Assembly: GCF_900115475.1 (NCBI RefSeq)
Contig: NZ_FOWP01000010.1
Coordinates: 107,478-171,477, forward strand
Direction: 5' to 3'
Source of the DNA: Ectopseudomonas composti
GTDB taxonomy: Bacteria > Pseudomonadota > Gammaproteobacteria > Pseudomonadales > Pseudomonadaceae
DNA: 64,000 bases
How positions within the stretch are numbered: position 1 is the stretch's first letter; every line of letters starts with the position of its first letter. Below are positions 25,220 through 34,588 of the stretch, one piece after another. The position numbers and the translations under genes were made by a program. The notes below the pieces were generated by a model. That model saw only the letters and a program-made list of their open reading frames with translations. It was not told where the DNA came from and searched no databases.

Positions 25220-25857
25220 GCATGCTGCCGGAAATCAGCCGCTCGATGCTGAAGAACGCCCTGGTGCTCGGCCTGTTCGCCATCGGCACAGTCGGCACCG
25301 TTGCCCTGCTGCAGCAGGGTACTGCCGAGCGCATCGCCGCCGCCGAGCGCGAAGCCCAGGTGCGCGCTCTGGCGGAAATCCTGCCGGCCGGCAGCTACGA
25401 CAATCACCTGCTGGACAACCGCATCGAGCTCAACGCCCCCGAGCTGGGCCACCGCAGCCCACAGTCGGCCTATCTGGCGCTCAAGAGCGGTCAGCCCAGC
25501 GCGCTGATCCTGCCGGTGACCGCGCCGGATGGTTACAGCGGCGCCATCCACCTGCTGGTGGGCATTTTCGCCGACGGCCGCCTCGCTGGCGTGCGCGTGC
25601 TCAGCCACAAGGAAACACCCGGCCTGGGCGACAAGATCGAGCTGGCCAAGAGCGACTGGATCCTCGGTTTCGCCGGCAAATCCCTGAACAATCCCGGTGA
25701 AGATGGCTGGGCCGTGAAAAAGGATCGCGGCGACTTCGACCAGTTCGCCGGCGCCACCATCACCCCGCGCGCCGTGGTCAAGGCCGTGCACGGCGCCCTG
25801 CGCTACTTCGATACGCACCGCGTCCAGTTACTGGGCCTGGCGGAGGACGAACGATGA
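25216..25857 (+). CDS. rsxG: Rnf/Rsx complex subunit G
   Basis: The 213-residue protein has one N-terminal membrane helix (about 11-30) and a periplasmic FMN-binding domain. The motif GATITPRAVV supplies the Thr that carries covalent FMN, and HKETPGLGDKIE is the other conserved segment. The start chosen overlaps rsxD by 4 nt (ATGA). An in-frame ATG at 25222 is the alternative. It overlaps rsxE by 4 nt. Confidence 0.94.
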   Translation: MSMLPEISRSMLKNALVLGLFAIGTVGTVALLQQGTAERIAAAEREAQVRALAEILPAGSYDNHLLDNRIELNAPELGHRSPQSAYLALKSGQPSALILPVTAPDGYSGAIHLLVGIFADGRLAGVRVLSHKETPGLGDKIELAKSDWILGFAGKSLNNPGEDGWAVKKDRGDFDQFAGATITPRAVVKAVHGALRYFDTHRVQLLGLAEDER

Positions 25858-26561
25858 CCAGCTATCGCGACATCACCCTCAATGGCATGTGGAAGAACAA
25901 CCCGGCACTGGTGCAACTGCTCGGCCTCTGTCCGCTGCTGGGAGTGAGCAACTCCACGGTCAACGCTCTCGGCCTAGCACTGGCCAGTGCGGTGGTGCTG
26001 GTGTGCTCGAACACCGCCGTGTCGCTGGTGCGCGGCGTGGTCAACACTGCCGTGCGCCTGCCCGCCTTCGTCATGATCATCGCCGCACTGACCACCTGCA
26101 TCGAACTGCTGATGCAGGCCTACACCTACGAGCTGTACCAGATTCTCGGCATCTTCATCCCGCTGATCACCACCAACTGCGTGATCCTCGGCCGCGCCGA
26201 CGGCTTCGCCGCCAAGCACGACCCGGCACGCGCCGCCTACGACGGTCTGATGATGGGCCTGGGCTTCGGCAGCGTACTGGTGCTGATCGGCGCCGTTCGC
26301 GAACTGCTCGGCACCGGCGCCCTGTTCGCCAACATGCACCTGCTGTTCGGCCCCGTGGCCGCCGATTGGAAACTCACACTGATCCACGACTACCGGGGCT
26401 TCCTGCTAGCGATCCTGCCGCCGGGCGCCTTCATCGTCCTGGGCCTGCTGATCGCTGGCAAGAACCGCATCGACCAGATCGCCGCCGAGCGCGCCAAGGC
26501 CGCTGCCCCTGAGCTGCCTGCGCAAAGCCGTCGCGTACGCGTCACCGGAGTCATCGAATGA
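25854..26561 (+). CDS. rsxE: Rnf/Rsx complex subunit E
   Basis: The 235-residue membrane protein has about six helices and is homologous to RsxA: NPALVQLLGLCPLLGVS and LGIFIPLITTNCVILGRAD. It completes the rsxABCDGE operon, ending in a basic tail. A second REP pair follows at 26586-26645, then nth, the usual neighbour of this operon in gammaproteobacteria. Confidence 0.95.
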   Translation: MTSYRDITLNGMWKNNPALVQLLGLCPLLGVSNSTVNALGLALASAVVLVCSNTAVSLVRGVVNTAVRLPAFVMIIAALTTCIELLMQAYTYELYQILGIFIPLITTNCVILGRADGFAAKHDPARAAYDGLMMGLGFGSVLVLIGAVRELLGTGALFANMHLLFGPVAADWKLTLIHDYRGFLLAILPPGAFIVLGLLIAGKNRIDQIAAERAKAAAPELPAQSRRVRVTGVIE

Positions 26562-26585
26562 CAACGGCAAACTGAGCGACAAACC

Positions 26586-26645
26586 GTAGCCCGGATGCAA
26601 TCCGGGAATGCCGAAACCACACGCCCCGGATTGCATCCGGGCTAC
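26586..26645. repeat. REP pair (BIME-like) between rsxE and nth
   Basis: GTAGCCCGGATGCAATCCGGG at 26586-26606 and its exact inverse at 26625-26645. The unit is the same as at 24045-24132, but the two members are in the opposite order. Confidence 0.85.
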
Positions 26646-26662
26646 GCCTGAAGTCCAACGCC

Positions 26663-27301
26663 ATGAATGCTACAAAACGCCTGGAAATCTTCCGCCGCCT
26701 GCACGAGGACAACCCGGAACCGAAGACCGAGCTGGCCTACAGCACCCCCTTCGAGCTGCTGGTGGCGGTGACGCTATCGGCCCAGGCCACCGACGTCAGC
26801 GTCAACAAGGCCACGGCCAAGCTGTTTCCGGTAGCCAATACACCGGAAGCCATCTACGCCCTGGGCGTCGAGGGTTTAAGCGAGTACATCAAGACCATTG
26901 GCCTGTACAACAGCAAGGCGAAGAACGTCATCGAAGCGTGCCGCATCCTCATCGAGAAACACGGCAGTGTGGTGCCGGACAACCGCGAGGACCTCGAAGC
27001 CCTGCCCGGCGTTGGCCGCAAGACCGCCAACGTGGTGCTCAACACCGCCTTCCGCCAACTGGCCATGGCCGTGGACACGCACATCTTCCGCGTCAGTAAC
27101 CGCACCGGCATCGCGCCGGGCAAGAACGTGGTCGAGGTGGAGAAGAAGCTGCTCAAGTTCGTGCCCAAGGATTATCTGCTCGACGCCCACCACTGGCTGA
27201 TCCTCCACGGACGCTACGTTTGCATCGCGCGCAAACCGCGTTGTGGCGCCTGCCGCATCGAAGACCTGTGCGAGTACAAGGCCAAGACTTCCGACGATTG
27301 A
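26663..27301 (+). CDS. nth: Endonuclease III, DNA glycosylase/AP lyase
   Basis: The 212-residue enzyme removes oxidised pyrimidines and cuts at abasic sites. The helix-hairpin-helix LPGVGRKTANVV contains catalytic Lys120, and Asp138 lies in AVDTH, the same numbers as in the E. coli enzyme. The [4Fe-4S] ligands Cys187, 194, 197 and 203 are all present in the C-x6-C-x2-C-x5-C spacing. No strong ribosome-binding site is visible, and the upstream REP pair suggests it may be processed from the rsx transcript. Confidence 0.97.
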   Translation: MNATKRLEIFRRLHEDNPEPKTELAYSTPFELLVAVTLSAQATDVSVNKATAKLFPVANTPEAIYALGVEGLSEYIKTIGLYNSKAKNVIEACRILIEKHGSVVPDNREDLEALPGVGRKTANVVLNTAFRQLAMAVDTHIFRVSNRTGIAPGKNVVEVEKKLLKFVPKDYLLDAHHWLILHGRYVCIARKPRCGACRIEDLCEYKAKTSDD

Positions 27302-27412
27302 TCGACCATAGAATCCGACGATCTCCTGATTGAAAAAATCTTTTTTACCCGCTCAATTTTTGTCGCTATAAGGTGCGCAAATGGCCCCAGTAAGTGGCCT
27401 GGAGTGGAATAG

Positions 27413-27592
27413 ATGAGCACTGACAAAGAAGACCTCGAACTGGACGAAGACTTTGTCGCAGAAGAATCGGACGATGCCGAGCCTGCGGTGGAAGTCGCCA
27501 AGACCAACCTGACCAAGCGCCGCATCATCGACAACTTCCTCGAAGAGCGACGCCTGCACAAACAGTTGGCCGAATACGACTTCGATATCTGA
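27413..27592 (+). CDS. PA3496-family small protein (putative envelope integrity)
   Basis: The 59-residue product starts acidic (MSTDKEDLELDEDFVAEES) and ends in a basic-then-acidic helix (TNLTKRRIIDNFLEERRLHK). Size, charge pattern and position just after nth match the P. aeruginosa gene PA3496 (after nth, PA3495), as I remember it. The family name suggests an envelope role, but there is no signal peptide or membrane helix, so the mechanism is unclear. GTGGAATAG precedes the ATG, and a terminator follows at 27611. Confidence 0.8.
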   Translation: MSTDKEDLELDEDFVAEESDDAEPAVEVAKTNLTKRRIIDNFLEERRLHKQLAEYDFDI

Positions 27593-27610
27593 GTGTCGAG
27601 CTGCACAGAA

Positions 27611-27635
27611 AGAGCCCCGCCGATGCGGGGCTTTT
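27611..27635. terminator. Bidirectional terminator
   Basis: AGCCCCGC and GCGGGGCT pair around CGAT, with TTTT on the plus strand. It sits between the small PA3496-type gene and the end of the convergent gloA gene. Confidence 0.85.
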
Positions 27636-27649
27636 CATTGTTTGTTCGC

Positions 27650-28042
27650 TCAGTCGCGACGAGACGGCGAGAGCAACTCGATCTTGTACCCGTCCGGATC
27701 CTCGACGAAGGCTAGGACACTGGTGCCATGCTTCATCGGGCCAGGCTCGCGGGTGATCTTGCCGCCACGGCTACGGATGTCCTCGCAGGCCTTGTACACG
27801 TCATCGACTTCCAGAGCGATGTGGCCATAACCCGTGCCGAGTTCGTAGCGCTCGACGCCCCAATTATGAGTCAGCTCGATCACGCTGTTATGCGCCTCGT
27901 CACCGTAGCCGACGAACGCCAGGGTGAACTGGCCGTCCGGGTAATCCTTGCGCCGCAGCAAGGTCATGCCCAGCACTTCGGTGTAGAAGGCGATGGACTT
28001 GCCCAGGTCGCCGACGCGCAGCATGGTGTGCAGCAGTCTCAT
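27650..28042 (-). CDS. gloA: Lactoylglutathione lyase (glyoxalase I)
   Basis: The 130-residue enzyme isomerises the glutathione hemithioacetal of methylglyoxal to lactoylglutathione. The metal ligands of the E. coli type are present at the same positions: His5, Glu56, His74 and Glu122. The short form without the extra loops suggests the Ni2+-dependent class. It lies downstream of argG on the same strand, beyond a terminator hairpin. Confidence 0.95.
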   Translation of the reverse strand: MRLLHTMLRVGDLGKSIAFYTEVLGMTLLRRKDYPDGQFTLAFVGYGDEAHNSVIELTHNWGVERYELGTGYGHIALEVDDVYKACEDIRSRGGKITREPGPMKHGTSVLAFVEDPDGYKIELLSPSRRD

Positions 28043-28058
28043 CAGGTTGTACTCCTAA

Positions 28059-28089
28059 AAAGCAGAACCCCGACACATGGCCGGGGTCC
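28059..28089 (-). terminator. Terminator of argG
   Basis: On the minus strand GACCCCGG and CGGGGTTC form a stem with a short loop, followed by TGCTTTTT. It lies between the argG stop (28111) and the gloA start. Confidence 0.7.
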
Positions 28090-28110
28090 TTGTGGCGCAG
28101 GAGGCTCAGC

Positions 28111-29328
<1,218 letters not shown>

Positions 29329-29445
29329 GCCATCACTCCACGGGTTGTACGGTAAAACCGGTGATTCTACTGACCCTGCGGGCCAATTTACAGGGGCGCG
29401 ACAGCTTGTGACGACGAAGCGACGGCAAGAATCAGCGTTTTTTGC

Positions 29446-30405
29446 TCAGGAGGGCGTGCTTCCGACCGGGTCGGCCGGGGCACTCGAAGGAGCGGCCTGC
29501 GGCGCGCTCTGGGCTGGTGCTTGCGGTGCAGGGACACGATCCAGGCGCAGGGTCGCACGACGATTCTTGGCGCGATTGGCATCGTTGTTGTTCGGCACCA
29601 ACGGGTAACGCTCGCCATGAAAACGCATGGTGATCTGCTCGACCGGTACGCCGCCGGCCACCAGATACTCTTGCACGGCCAGGGCACGACGGCGTGACAG
29701 GTCGCGATTGGTCAGGCGATTGCCGCTGTTGTCGGCATGCCCGTCGATCTGGAAGCTGTTGATGGTGGGGTCGGCCTTGACGAAGTCGAGGATGATGTCG
29801 AGCTTGGCCTTGGCCATCGGGTCGAGGTCGACACCGCCACCAGGAAAGCCGAGCTGCGCCTGGCGAATCTGCTCGAAATTGACCGGCAGCAGCTTGGCTG
29901 TACAGGCCTGGTAATCGTCATAGGCCTTGTGAAACTTCACGGGTAGCAAACGCACTTCCAGATTTTCGCCGCCGTTGGGGGTGCGGTGGCGCACCACCGG
30001 GCTACGCCCGTCGAGCAGGCCGGTAAGCAAGCGCGCGCCCTGTTCCTGCGAGCTGTTGAACGGCACCTCGCCATTGCCGACACTGACCACACCCAGATTG
30101 ATATCGCCGCGACCGGGCTGCCAGGGCGCGGCGGCGGCCAGCAAGGTCGCCGAACCGGCGCCCATCCAGCGCTCACGGGCCTTGAGACGAAAGGTGACCT
30201 GCTCGCCAGCACGGCGCACGAACTCGCCACTGCCAAAATTGCTGATTGTCTGACTCAGGCGGCATTCGAACTGGTCGCCCTCGACAGTCCACTCCACCTT
30301 TTCCAGCCGTGTCTGGAAGCTGATGGCATGCGCTGGCAGGCACAAGGGCATGCCAGCCAGCAAGCTGATCAGGAGCAAATTGGGCACACGCACGGTCGAC
30401 TCCAC
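29446..30405 (-). CDS. motY: MotY-type flagellar motor protein (OmpA C-terminus)
   Basis: The 319-residue precursor has a Sec signal peptide (ending PAHA, residue 27). An N-terminal domain covers about 30-170, and an OmpA peptidoglycan-binding domain covers about 185-290 with INSFQIDGHADNSGN and NRRATLRLD. A Pro/Ala/Gln tail ends the protein. The order argG-motY-pyrC-rnt matches P. aeruginosa PA3525-PA3528 as I recall it, where PA3526 is MotY. MotY forms the T-ring that anchors stator units of polar flagella. The name rests on gene order plus domain order. Confidence 0.85.
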   Translation of the reverse strand: MESTVRVPNLLLISLLAGMPLCLPAHAISFQTRLEKVEWTVEGDQFECRLSQTISNFGSGEFVRRAGEQVTFRLKARERWMGAGSATLLAAAAPWQPGRGDINLGVVSVGNGEVPFNSSQEQGARLLTGLLDGRSPVVRHRTPNGGENLEVRLLPVKFHKAYDDYQACTAKLLPVNFEQIRQAQLGFPGGGVDLDPMAKAKLDIILDFVKADPTINSFQIDGHADNSGNRLTNRDLSRRRALAVQEYLVAGGVPVEQITMRFHGERYPLVPNNNDANRAKNRRATLRLDRVPAPQAPAQSAPQAAPSSAPADPVGSTPS

Positions 30406-30545
30406 GGCGGTTCACGGCATTCTCACGGGGTATCGGTCAGGCGCGCGGAAACTTGACCCCTGCGTGCGATTGTCGCGGTGGCGCGAGCGCGAACTGGCGC
30501 TTTTCAGTTAACATGCGGCCACGTTTTACCCGCCTGGAAGCCTCC

Positions 30546-31592
30546 ATGTCCGACCGCCTGACTCTCCTGCGTCCCGATGACTGGCACATTCACCTGCGCG
30601 ACGGCGCGGTGCTGCCGCACACCGTCGGCGATGCCGCGCGCGCTTTCGGCCGCGCCATCATCATGCCCAACCTGGTACCGCCGGTACGCAATGCCGCCGA
30701 AGCCGACGCATATCGCCAGCGCATCCTCGCTGCGCGCCCGGCCGGCAGCCGCTTCGAACCGCTGATGGTGCTCTACCTCACCGACAACACCAGCCCCGAA
30801 GACGTGCGAGCAGCCAAGGCCAGCGGCTTCGTGCATGCCGCCAAGCTCTACCCGGCCGGCGCCACCACCAACTCCGACTCGGGCGTGACCAGCATCGACA
30901 AGATCTTCCCGGCCCTCGAAGCCATGGCCGAAGTCGGCATGCTGCTGCTGGTACATGGCGAAGTGACCCGCGCCGAGATCGACGTGTTCGACCGTGAGAA
31001 AGCCTTCATCGACGAGCACCTCACCCGTGTGGTCGAACGCTTCCCGACACTGAAAGTAGTGTTCGAGCACATCACCACCCGTGATGCGGTGCAGTTCGTC
31101 GAGGCGACCTCGGCCAACGTCGGCGCCACCATCACCGCGCACCACCTGCTGTACAACCGCAACCACATGTTGGTAGGCGGTATTCGCCCGCACTTCTATT
31201 GCCTGCCGATCCTCAAGCGCAACGTGCACCAGGAAGCCCTGCTCGATGCCGCCACCAGCGGCAACGCCAAGTTCTTCCTCGGTACCGACTCGGCGCCGCA
31301 CGTCAAGCACGCCAAGGAAGCCGCCTGCGGCTGCGCCGGCTGCTACACCGCCTATGCAGCCATCGAGCTGTACGCCGAGGCCTTCGAACAACGCAATGAG
31401 CTGGACAAGCTGGAAGCCTTCGCCAGCTTCCATGGCCCGGACTTCTACGGCATGCCGCGCAACATCGACAGCATCACCCTGGTGCGCGAGGAATGGACCG
31501 TGCCTGCCACCCTGCCGCTGGGCGACAACAGCGTCGTACCGCTGCGCGCCGGCGAAACCCTGCGCTGGAAATTGCTGGAGGCTCAGGCGTGA
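30546..31592 (+). CDS. pyrC: Dihydroorotase
   Basis: The start at 30546 (MSDRLTLLRPDDWHIHLRDG) gives 348 residues. It cyclises carbamoyl-aspartate to dihydroorotate in pyrimidine synthesis. The zinc ligands of the PyrC class are visible: His14 and His16 in HIH, the carbamylated Lys100 in AAKLYPAGATTNS, His137 and His175 (FEHITT). The family sequence FLGTDSAPH is present. The stop overlaps the GTG start of rnt. The upstream ATG at 30453 is rejected because it adds sequence foreign to the family. Confidence 0.96.
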   Translation: MSDRLTLLRPDDWHIHLRDGAVLPHTVGDAARAFGRAIIMPNLVPPVRNAAEADAYRQRILAARPAGSRFEPLMVLYLTDNTSPEDVRAAKASGFVHAAKLYPAGATTNSDSGVTSIDKIFPALEAMAEVGMLLLVHGEVTRAEIDVFDREKAFIDEHLTRVVERFPTLKVVFEHITTRDAVQFVEATSANVGATITAHHLLYNRNHMLVGGIRPHFYCLPILKRNVHQEALLDAATSGNAKFFLGTDSAPHVKHAKEAACGCAGCYTAYAAIELYAEAFEQRNELDKLEAFASFHGPDFYGMPRNIDSITLVREEWTVPATLPLGDNSVVPLRAGETLRWKLLEAQA

Positions 31593-32263
31593 GCGAAGAC
31601 AACTACGACGACGAACTGGAACCGAGCCTGCCTTCCGGCCCACGCACCCCCATGGCCGCGCGCTTTCGCGGCTATCTGCCGGTAGTGGTGGACGTGGAAA
31701 CCGGCGGTTTCAACAGCGCCACCGATGCCCTGCTGGAAATTGCCGCGACCACCATCGCCATGGATGAGAGCGGCTTCCTCTACCCGGATCACACCCACTT
31801 CTTCCGCGTCGAGCCCTTCGAGGGCGCCAATATCGAAGCGGCGGCACTGGAGTTCACCGGCATCAAGCTCGACCACCCGCTGCGCATGGCCGTCAGCGAG
31901 GAGCATGCGCTGGGGGAAATCTTCAAGGGCCTGCGCAAGTCGATCAAATCGGCTGGCTGCAAGCGCGCGATCCTGGTCGGCCATAACAGCAGTTTCGACC
32001 TGGGCTTCCTCAATGCCGCGGTGGCGCGTTGCGGCATCAAGCGCAATCCGTTCCATCCCTTTTCCAGCTTCGATACCGCCACCCTGGCCGGCCTCGCCTA
32101 TGGTCAGACCGTACTGGCCAAGGCCTGCCAGACCGCTGGCATCGAGTTCGACGGCAAGGAGGCACACTCGGCGCGCTACGACACCGAGAAGACCGCCGAG
32201 CTGTTCTGCGGCATCGTCAATCGCTGGAAGGAAATGGGCGGTTGGGACGAGTTCGATCAGTGA
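31589..32263 (+). CDS. rnt: Ribonuclease T
   Basis: The GTG start at 31589 overlaps the pyrC stop (GTGA), with GGAG about 9 nt upstream. This gives 224 residues. It is a DEDD 3'-5' exonuclease that trims tRNA 3' ends and other small RNAs. Catalytic residues are visible: Asp35 and Glu37 in VVDVETGG, Asp in HNSSFDLGF, and His/Asp in HSARYDTEKTA. The frame extending left to 31493 lies inside pyrC and is rejected. A strong terminator follows. Confidence 0.95.
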   Translation: MSEDNYDDELEPSLPSGPRTPMAARFRGYLPVVVDVETGGFNSATDALLEIAATTIAMDESGFLYPDHTHFFRVEPFEGANIEAAALEFTGIKLDHPLRMAVSEEHALGEIFKGLRKSIKSAGCKRAILVGHNSSFDLGFLNAAVARCGIKRNPFHPFSSFDTATLAGLAYGQTVLAKACQTAGIEFDGKEAHSARYDTEKTAELFCGIVNRWKEMGGWDEFDQ

Positions 32264-32290
32264 GTCTCTGAGCGGTGATCGATCCCCATG

Positions 32291-32317
32291 AAAAAACCGG
32301 CGTCTGCCGGTTTTTTT
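32291..32317 (+). terminator. Terminator of pyrC-rnt
   Basis: AAAAAACCGGC and GCCGGTTTTTTT pair around GTCT, 27 bp after the rnt stop. Confidence 0.92.
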
Positions 32318-32423
32318 AGGCTCTTCGCATAGTTTGGGAAAGTGCAGATTGGCAGCGGACTGGCAATTACGTGTTAGCTGTCGATGACTTGGCACTATCC
32401 ATTAGCACGCCGTCTGACCTAAT

Positions 32424-32967
32424 GGGTTTCGCCCCTTACGGGCGACTCACTTTCTTTGCTTGTGCAAAGAAAGTAAGCAAAGAAACACACCCCTGCATCC
32501 GGCCCCGGCTGCGCCGCGGTTCCCTCGCTCCATCACCGCTCCAGGGGCCCGCTGCGAAAGGCCATCCCTGGCCCATCACGGTTCTCGCGACATCCATGTC
32601 GCTCAACCCCTTACACGGCGATTCCACTCAGCCTCCTGAAGGGGACTTGGGCGTCGCTCGTGAGATCGCGCTTTCAAAGCAAAGGCAAAAAGCACAGTCG
32701 CCGCGAAGGTAAATTTTGCGGAGCTTTTGCAAACTCGCGACCCGGCCCCCTTCAGGAGGCCGAGTGGAGGCGTTGCGTAGGGGAGCGAGCCGCATGGATG
32801 CGGCGAGAGGCTTAATGGGCCAGGGATGGCCCATGTAAGCCGGCACCCGAGCGGCGCCGGAGCGAGGGAAGTTTCGCGTAGCGAAACCCGGATGTCGGGG
32901 TGCCCTTCTTTGGCACACCTTTCTTGGGCAAGCAAGAAAGGTGTGGCGCCCGTAAGGGGCGCAACCC
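32424..32967. repeat. 544-bp inverted-duplication element, probably non-coding
   Basis: Two diverged copies of a roughly 225-bp sequence lie head to head: the left arm at 32424-32651 and the right arm at about 32741-32967 inverted, with about 89 bp between. The outer ends are nearly perfect inverted repeats built on CGCCCCTTACGGGCG and an inner AAAGAAA/TTTCTTT hairpin. Read inward, both arms spell the same peptide pattern (GHPWPI then ST-PPEG) on opposite strands, which shows the copies are homologous. The DNA looks like a dispersed Pseudomonas intergenic repeat. Nothing resembling a transposase is present, and ORFs across it look spurious. Confidence 0.75.
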
Positions 32968-33148
32968 AAACGCTCAGCGCACGCGGTAGTAGATAGTGCT
33001 AAGTCAGCAAGCAAGGCGCACACAAACTTGCCAGTCCAGTGCCAAACATATCCTCCCCGCGAAAACGCAAAGACCTTTCTCTGCCCGAACCCTGCCGGCG
33101 ACTGCACCGTTCGTCAGGAGATGCGAGCATTCGCAACCGATCTTTGAC
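32968..33148. other. Intergenic sequence upstream of bfd, no gene seen
   Basis: Between the inverted-duplication element and the bfd promoter region there is no convincing reading frame. Confidence 0.5.
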
Positions 33149-33171
33149 AAGCATTCTCATTAACATTAGTA
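33149..33171. promoter_or_regulatory. Possible Fur box of bfd
   Basis: Read on the minus strand, the site contains AATGTTAATGAGAATGC, which resembles the Fur consensus (AATGATAATCATT blocks). It lies 41 bp before the bfd start. bfd genes are iron-repressed in Pseudomonas, so Fur control is plausible. Confidence 0.5.
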
Positions 33172-33211
33172 TCCGATCCATCGAACAGAACCACCAAGAC
33201 GAGCCTTGCTT

Positions 33212-33430
33212 ATGTACGTCTGCCTCTGTGAAGGTGTCACCGATACTCAGATCCGCGATGCGGTCTACGAAGGCTGCTGCAGCTACCGTGAAGTGCGCGG
33301 CACGCTCGGCATCGCCAGCCAGTGCGGCAAGTGCGCGTGCCTGGCCAAGCAGGTCGTTCGCGAAGCCATCACCGAAGTGCAGAGCAGCCAGGCGTCGCTC
33401 GCTTACCCAGCAGGGTTCGTCGCAGCCTGA
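33212..33430 (+). CDS. bfd: Bacterioferritin-associated ferredoxin
   Basis: The 72-residue protein starts at ATG 33212 (MYVCLCEGVTD). It carries the [2Fe-2S] ligands of the Bfd family: Cys4 and Cys6, then the Cys pair in QCGKC near residue 38. Bfd reduces the ferric core of bacterioferritin to release iron under iron limitation. A possible Fur box lies upstream and a terminator downstream. No bacterioferritin gene is adjacent in this window. Confidence 0.93.
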   Translation: MYVCLCEGVTDTQIRDAVYEGCCSYREVRGTLGIASQCGKCACLAKQVVREAITEVQSSQASLAYPAGFVAA

Positions 33431-33445
33431 TGCATGGCTCGAAAA

Positions 33446-33477
33446 CAAAAACCGGATTTCACAAACCGGTTTTTTTT
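33446..33477 (+). terminator. Terminator of bfd
   Basis: AAAACCGG pairs with CCGGTTTT around ATTTCACAAA-type loop sequence and runs into eight T, 16 bp after the stop. Confidence 0.88.
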
Positions 33478-33510
33478 CGCCCTCGCTCAGGCATCGAGCC
33501 GCCTCCCACC

Positions 33511-33879
33511 CTACAGACCGTCACGCTCCAAGTGATCGAAGTCCACCGTCTCCCCCGGTTTGGCGTGCAGCTTGGCGCGAATGTCCTCGAAGATCGCATC
33601 GTATTCGGCATGCGCTCGCATGATCGGGCTATGGTTGGGCGGCAAGCCATGCTTGGCCACCAGCCGCGAAATCACACTGGCAAAGTTGAACGCGGTGTCG
33701 CGGTGCATTTCGAAGACTTCCTCGAATGCCTTGCCCTCGATCTCTCCTACCAGACGCCCGTGCAGCATGGCCCCCTCTTGCGGGTCCTGACGCACCTCGT
33801 AATAGAAATCGACGCTGTAGCCGGGCTGCCCGCCCAGGGCTGGCAGGTTGCTGCGATGCAGGTGACCAGGTTCGAACAT
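33511..33879 (-). CDS. DUF5064 family protein
   Basis: ATG 33879 (MFEPGHLHRSNLP) has AAAGGAG about 9 nt upstream. The GTG at 33888 overlaps that site and is rejected. The 122-residue product is probably cytoplasmic, with strands in YSVDFYYEVRQD and MLHGRLVGEIEG. It ends in an Asp/Glu-rich helix. The sequence fits the Pseudomonas DUF5064 family, function unknown. It is transcribed toward bfd. Confidence 0.78.
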   Translation of the reverse strand: MFEPGHLHRSNLPALGGQPGYSVDFYYEVRQDPQEGAMLHGRLVGEIEGKAFEEVFEMHRDTAFNFASVISRLVAKHGLPPNHSPIMRAHAEYDAIFEDIRAKLHAKPGETVDFDHLERDGL

Positions 33880-33975
33880 GGGGCTCACTCCTTTGCCATA
33901 ACGCTGCGATAACGCTCCTCAAAAGGAGCGTGCGAAGAGTCTAGCCCGCCACTTGCAGCCCTGCAGCGCGCCATT

Positions 33976-34293
33976 TCAGTGCGGGGTCGAATCCCCTGCC
34001 CTTTCCTGCACCAGTACCCAGGGCGCGACAACCACCGCCCACAACTGCGGGTCACGCGTGAGCAGATCTTCTGCCCGTACGTCTTCGAACTTGCAGAGGT
34101 GGCCCTGGTTCATGCACTGCGCAACCCGCGCTTGATCGTTCTCGGCCACGGCCTGCGCAATCGCCACCAGATCCTGACTGCCCTCGACCCAGAGCAGCGC
34201 ACCGCGAGCGAAGAACGGCTGCAGTTCCTGCCAGCGAATCGGCGCTGTCTCACCGAGCAGCTTGGCATAGAGGGTGCTAGATTGATCCGTCAT
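33976..34293 (-). CDS. DUF2288 family protein
   Basis: The start at 34293 (MTDQSSTLYAKLLGETA) gives 105 residues and leaves out the Trp/Cys-rich upstream extension. Conserved DUF2288 features are visible: ETAPIRWQELQPFFARG, ALLWVEGSQDL and WAVVVAPWVLVQ. No signal peptide is present. The function is unknown. It is divergent from braC. Confidence 0.82.
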   Translation of the reverse strand: MTDQSSTLYAKLLGETAPIRWQELQPFFARGALLWVEGSQDLVAIAQAVAENDQARVAQCMNQGHLCKFEDVRAEDLLTRDPQLWAVVVAPWVLVQERAGDSTPH

Positions 34294-34588
34294 GGTGTGT
34301 CCCGTGTCGATGGCGTTGAATGCAGGCGCGCAATGATAGCGCCAGCAAAAGCCCTGGCAAACGCACGACGCTCGCCAGCCGACCCAGGCCACGCCGTTTT
34401 TCTATACATTCCTTGCAATTTAGCGACAACCCCACGTTTCGCCTCCAGCTGCCGGCTTTTCAAGGCGCAAATCCGCGCTCTACACTGTTCCGGTACAGTT
34501 GCCGGGGGCATGACCGGGGTCACTGACCCGGTTCTGCAGCTTCGGCCGCAAGAACTACAACAACGAAAAACATAAGAGTGGAGCACTC

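Noticed and set aside
24045..26645. REP and other short palindromes as CRISPR repeats
   Set aside because: Copies are few, inverted and widely spaced, with no regular spacers or cas genes.
32371..33107. Frames 32371-32712 (+) and 32628-33107 (-) as hypothetical genes
   Set aside because: They lie in the two arms of the inverted-duplication element and show the same pseudo-peptide. No ribosome-binding site or protein-like composition. Better explained as repeat DNA.
34294..34588. Sigma-54 promoter upstream of braC
   Set aside because: No -24/-12 motif with correct GG-N10-GC spacing was found on inspection.
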